Source: Spirogloea muscicola (taxonomy: Eukaryota > Streptophyta > Zygnematophyceae > Spirogloeales > Spirogloeaceae). Taken from it: a DNA stretch of 16,594 nt. The position numbers were made by a program, and so were the translations under genes. The DNA is taken from NCBI GenBank assembly GCA_009602725.1, contig WELB01000240.1, positions 6,848 through 23,441 of the forward strand, given 5' to 3'. The notes beneath the pieces are model-generated. The model did not search any database and was not told the origin of the DNA. It saw nothing but the letters and a program-made list of their open reading frames with translations. Position 1 is the first letter of the stretch. Each line of letters opens with the position of its first letter. This document shows, one piece after another, positions 15,601 to 16,594 of this stretch.

Positions 15601-16254
15601 CCTCTGCTTGCGGAACCACGTCGCCCCTTCCGACGGGGTGCCTGCCCAACACAGGTCGTGAACGACTGACACCTGCAGTCGAGTGATGCCAAGAAATCTC
15701 AACACGGTCGGCTTGTGATGTACTGCATCAGCACCTCGGCCAGTATCCTCAGGAGAGGCTGGTCCTACACTCCCCGTGCTACTCAGGCCACAGCATGTCA
15801 GCTTCTCGGTGGCTTCAGTACAGCAGCGAGGCCCCGAGCCTGTGCCTGACCAGAGCCAGCTCCTCGGCTTGTAAGTTGCGTCGCGCTTGCCAGGCTAGCC
15901 GCTGACCACTGCTCTGTCGTGGACATGTACTTGCTGGGAGGAGACACAGCCATGCGAGATCTGCCCCTCCGACAGGCATTTGCTTGCTCGCAAAGAGCTA
16001 GCTGGTCAGGAGAGGGCACAGCAGGCGGTCATGGGGGGGCACGAAGGTGACTGGAGCCTGATCAGCCGCCGGCCTACCGTGAGATTGAAGAGGACCAGGC
16101 TCATCCCTGTGGCCAGCCCGAGCGCACAGCCCAGCAGCAGGAGCGCCCACTCCGGCGGGAGCCTCTCCCCAATGGACACCTGCCGCGTCAGCGCCGGGGC
16201 CTGCGAGGGGGACACGAGCGGCACGGTGGTGCCTCCGCCGTCTCCGCCCTCCAT
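12663..16254 (-). CDS. CLC anion channel/transporter with C-terminal CBS domains (plant CLC-e/f-like)
   Basis: Inferred exons, in transcription order: 16254-16078, 15672-15261, 15105-14884, 14703-14249, 13985-13881, 13706-13473, 13372-13145, 13030-12804 and, tentatively, 12741-12663; about 712 residues. CLC proteins move chloride or nitrate through a two-pore homodimer, often in exchange for protons. Evidence: WALLLLGCALGLATGMSLVL (helix B), TWHRIMLVPVLGGVVVGMLH, GTGSSLGPEGPSVDIGKSW with the gating Glu at 15379-15381, CFFAIETVLQ with a Glu at the proton-glutamate position, GLVGGIYAPSLFIGSAVGSV, and GMAALLASACSVPLTSVLLL then FELTKDYRILLPL. A charged linker leads to CBS 1 (AAVRPDATLNEAVQAM, CLVVDHNNLLEGIITLSDL) and CBS 2 (CFPDMSLRTARRLM, LHQLPVVSR, KVVGLLDAGAIS). 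The domain order and GPEGP motif match chloroplast/Golgi plant CLC-e/f. The N-terminus is short and not clearly a transit peptide. The 13472 donor is GC. Donors at 13880 and 13144 and the last exon are uncertain. Confidence 0.88.
13374..13472 (-). other. GC-AG intron in the CLC gene
   Basis: The exon ends LLEELK with aag, followed by gcaagg; the acceptor is acacag|gtg (intron 13472 down to 13373). Both sides are in phase 0 and fit the linker and first CBS domain. Reading on without splicing reaches a stop after three more codons. Confidence 0.7.
13707..13880 (-). other. Intron in CLC gene, 174 bases, free of in-frame stops and hydrophobic if translated
   Basis: The donor is atg|gtcagc (weak) and the acceptor ttattcag|ggt. 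Family CLCs read straight from DYRILLPLM to GAVGL, which is what splicing gives. If retained, it would add 58 residues with two hydrophobic stretches just after the last pore helix. Confidence 0.65.
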
Positions 16255-16594
16255 GTCGAACGGTTCTGCTTCGGAGGCCGGTGCCCCGCCCCTCAGCAGC
16301 GGCCGGTAGTCGCTGGCTGCACGGCACGCGAGGGCGCTGCTTCTTCAGCCGGCAGTTTGTGCAGGGCGCAGCGCCTGCTCGCTCACAGCCTGGCGAGGCT
16401 GACGCTCGAGCTTCGGGCATGAGGAAGCGAGCAGAGGGCGGGCTGGAGCGGTCCGATCTGCGGGGCAGCCGACGGGGCAGACCGCAGGCTGTCGCGCGCC
16501 GAGCGGCGTGAGGCCGGGAGGGGCGAGCGGGGCGGGGACCTGCCATCCGGCGAGCCAGGGCGGCGCGGGCGGCGGAGCCAGGGCGGGGGCGGAG
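16255..16594 (-). promoter_or_regulatory. GC-rich upstream region of the CLC gene
   Basis: Upstream of the ATG (16254, - strand) the frame is open for about 36 codons back to a TGA with no earlier ATG, which supports this start unless a further exon lies upstream. The region is very rich in G+C and CpG to the window end. Open frames on both strands here (for example 16546-15998) are Arg/Pro/Ala-rich and look like composition artefacts. Confidence 0.45.

Noticed and set aside
15998-16546. 182-codon - strand ORF upstream of and overlapping CLC exon 1
   Set aside because: It is Arg/Pro/Ala-rich in another frame than the CLC helix B, which is the recognised protein.

Overview
The window looks like nuclear DNA of a green alga (Viridiplantae, probably chlorophyte). 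The grounds are intron-rich genes with plant-type architectures, a chloroplast-type RimM with an N-terminal targeting region, a chloroplast/endomembrane-type CLC with CBS domains, and TGTAA motifs (the usual chlorophyte polyadenylation signal) shortly after two stop codons. A plant-like mitochondrial gene set (nad7, nad9, rps11, rps14, trnW) also appears as inserted fragments. No species is claimed.

Layout. 1-1016: + strand retroelement remnant (Gag-like ORF, then cytosine-C5 methyltransferase motifs, then half a PHD finger in another frame). 1150-1905: - strand non-LTR reverse transcriptase remnant. 1914-2646: direct repeats in two families; one recurs at 10921-11014. 2820-10141: one + strand gene in at least 12 exons. 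Its first half encodes RimM and its second half a UDP-GlcNAc-pyrophosphorylase-like (UAP/UGPase-fold) domain whose catalytic motifs have decayed. Between the halves (5641 to about 8125) lies a mosaic of short, reordered, mixed-orientation mitochondrial fragments: trnW, nad5, rnl, cox2, rns, rps11, nad7, nad9, cox1, nad2, cox3, cob and rps14. 11152-11873: a two-exon gene for a YnfA/UPF0060-family membrane protein. 12663-16254: a - strand CLC anion channel/transporter gene, nine inferred exons, with a GC-rich upstream region to the end of the window.

Genes together. RimM should act in chloroplast (or mitochondrial) 30S assembly. The attached UAP-like domain keeps the fold signature but lacks the nucleotide-binding loop and a catalytic Asp, so it looks like a pseudoenzyme. 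The CLC and the small membrane protein are separate genes that converge on 11874-12662.

The points most worth checking are the shuffled mitochondrial insert inside the RimM-UAP gene and its effect on splicing, the conserved or decayed state of the UAP domain, the methyltransferase-PHD retroelement, the dispersed repeat upstream of two genes, and the relaxed splice donors (two GC-AG and several GTC donors). Exon borders were inferred by eye from family similarity, frame continuity and splice dinucleotides. No alignment or database search was run.
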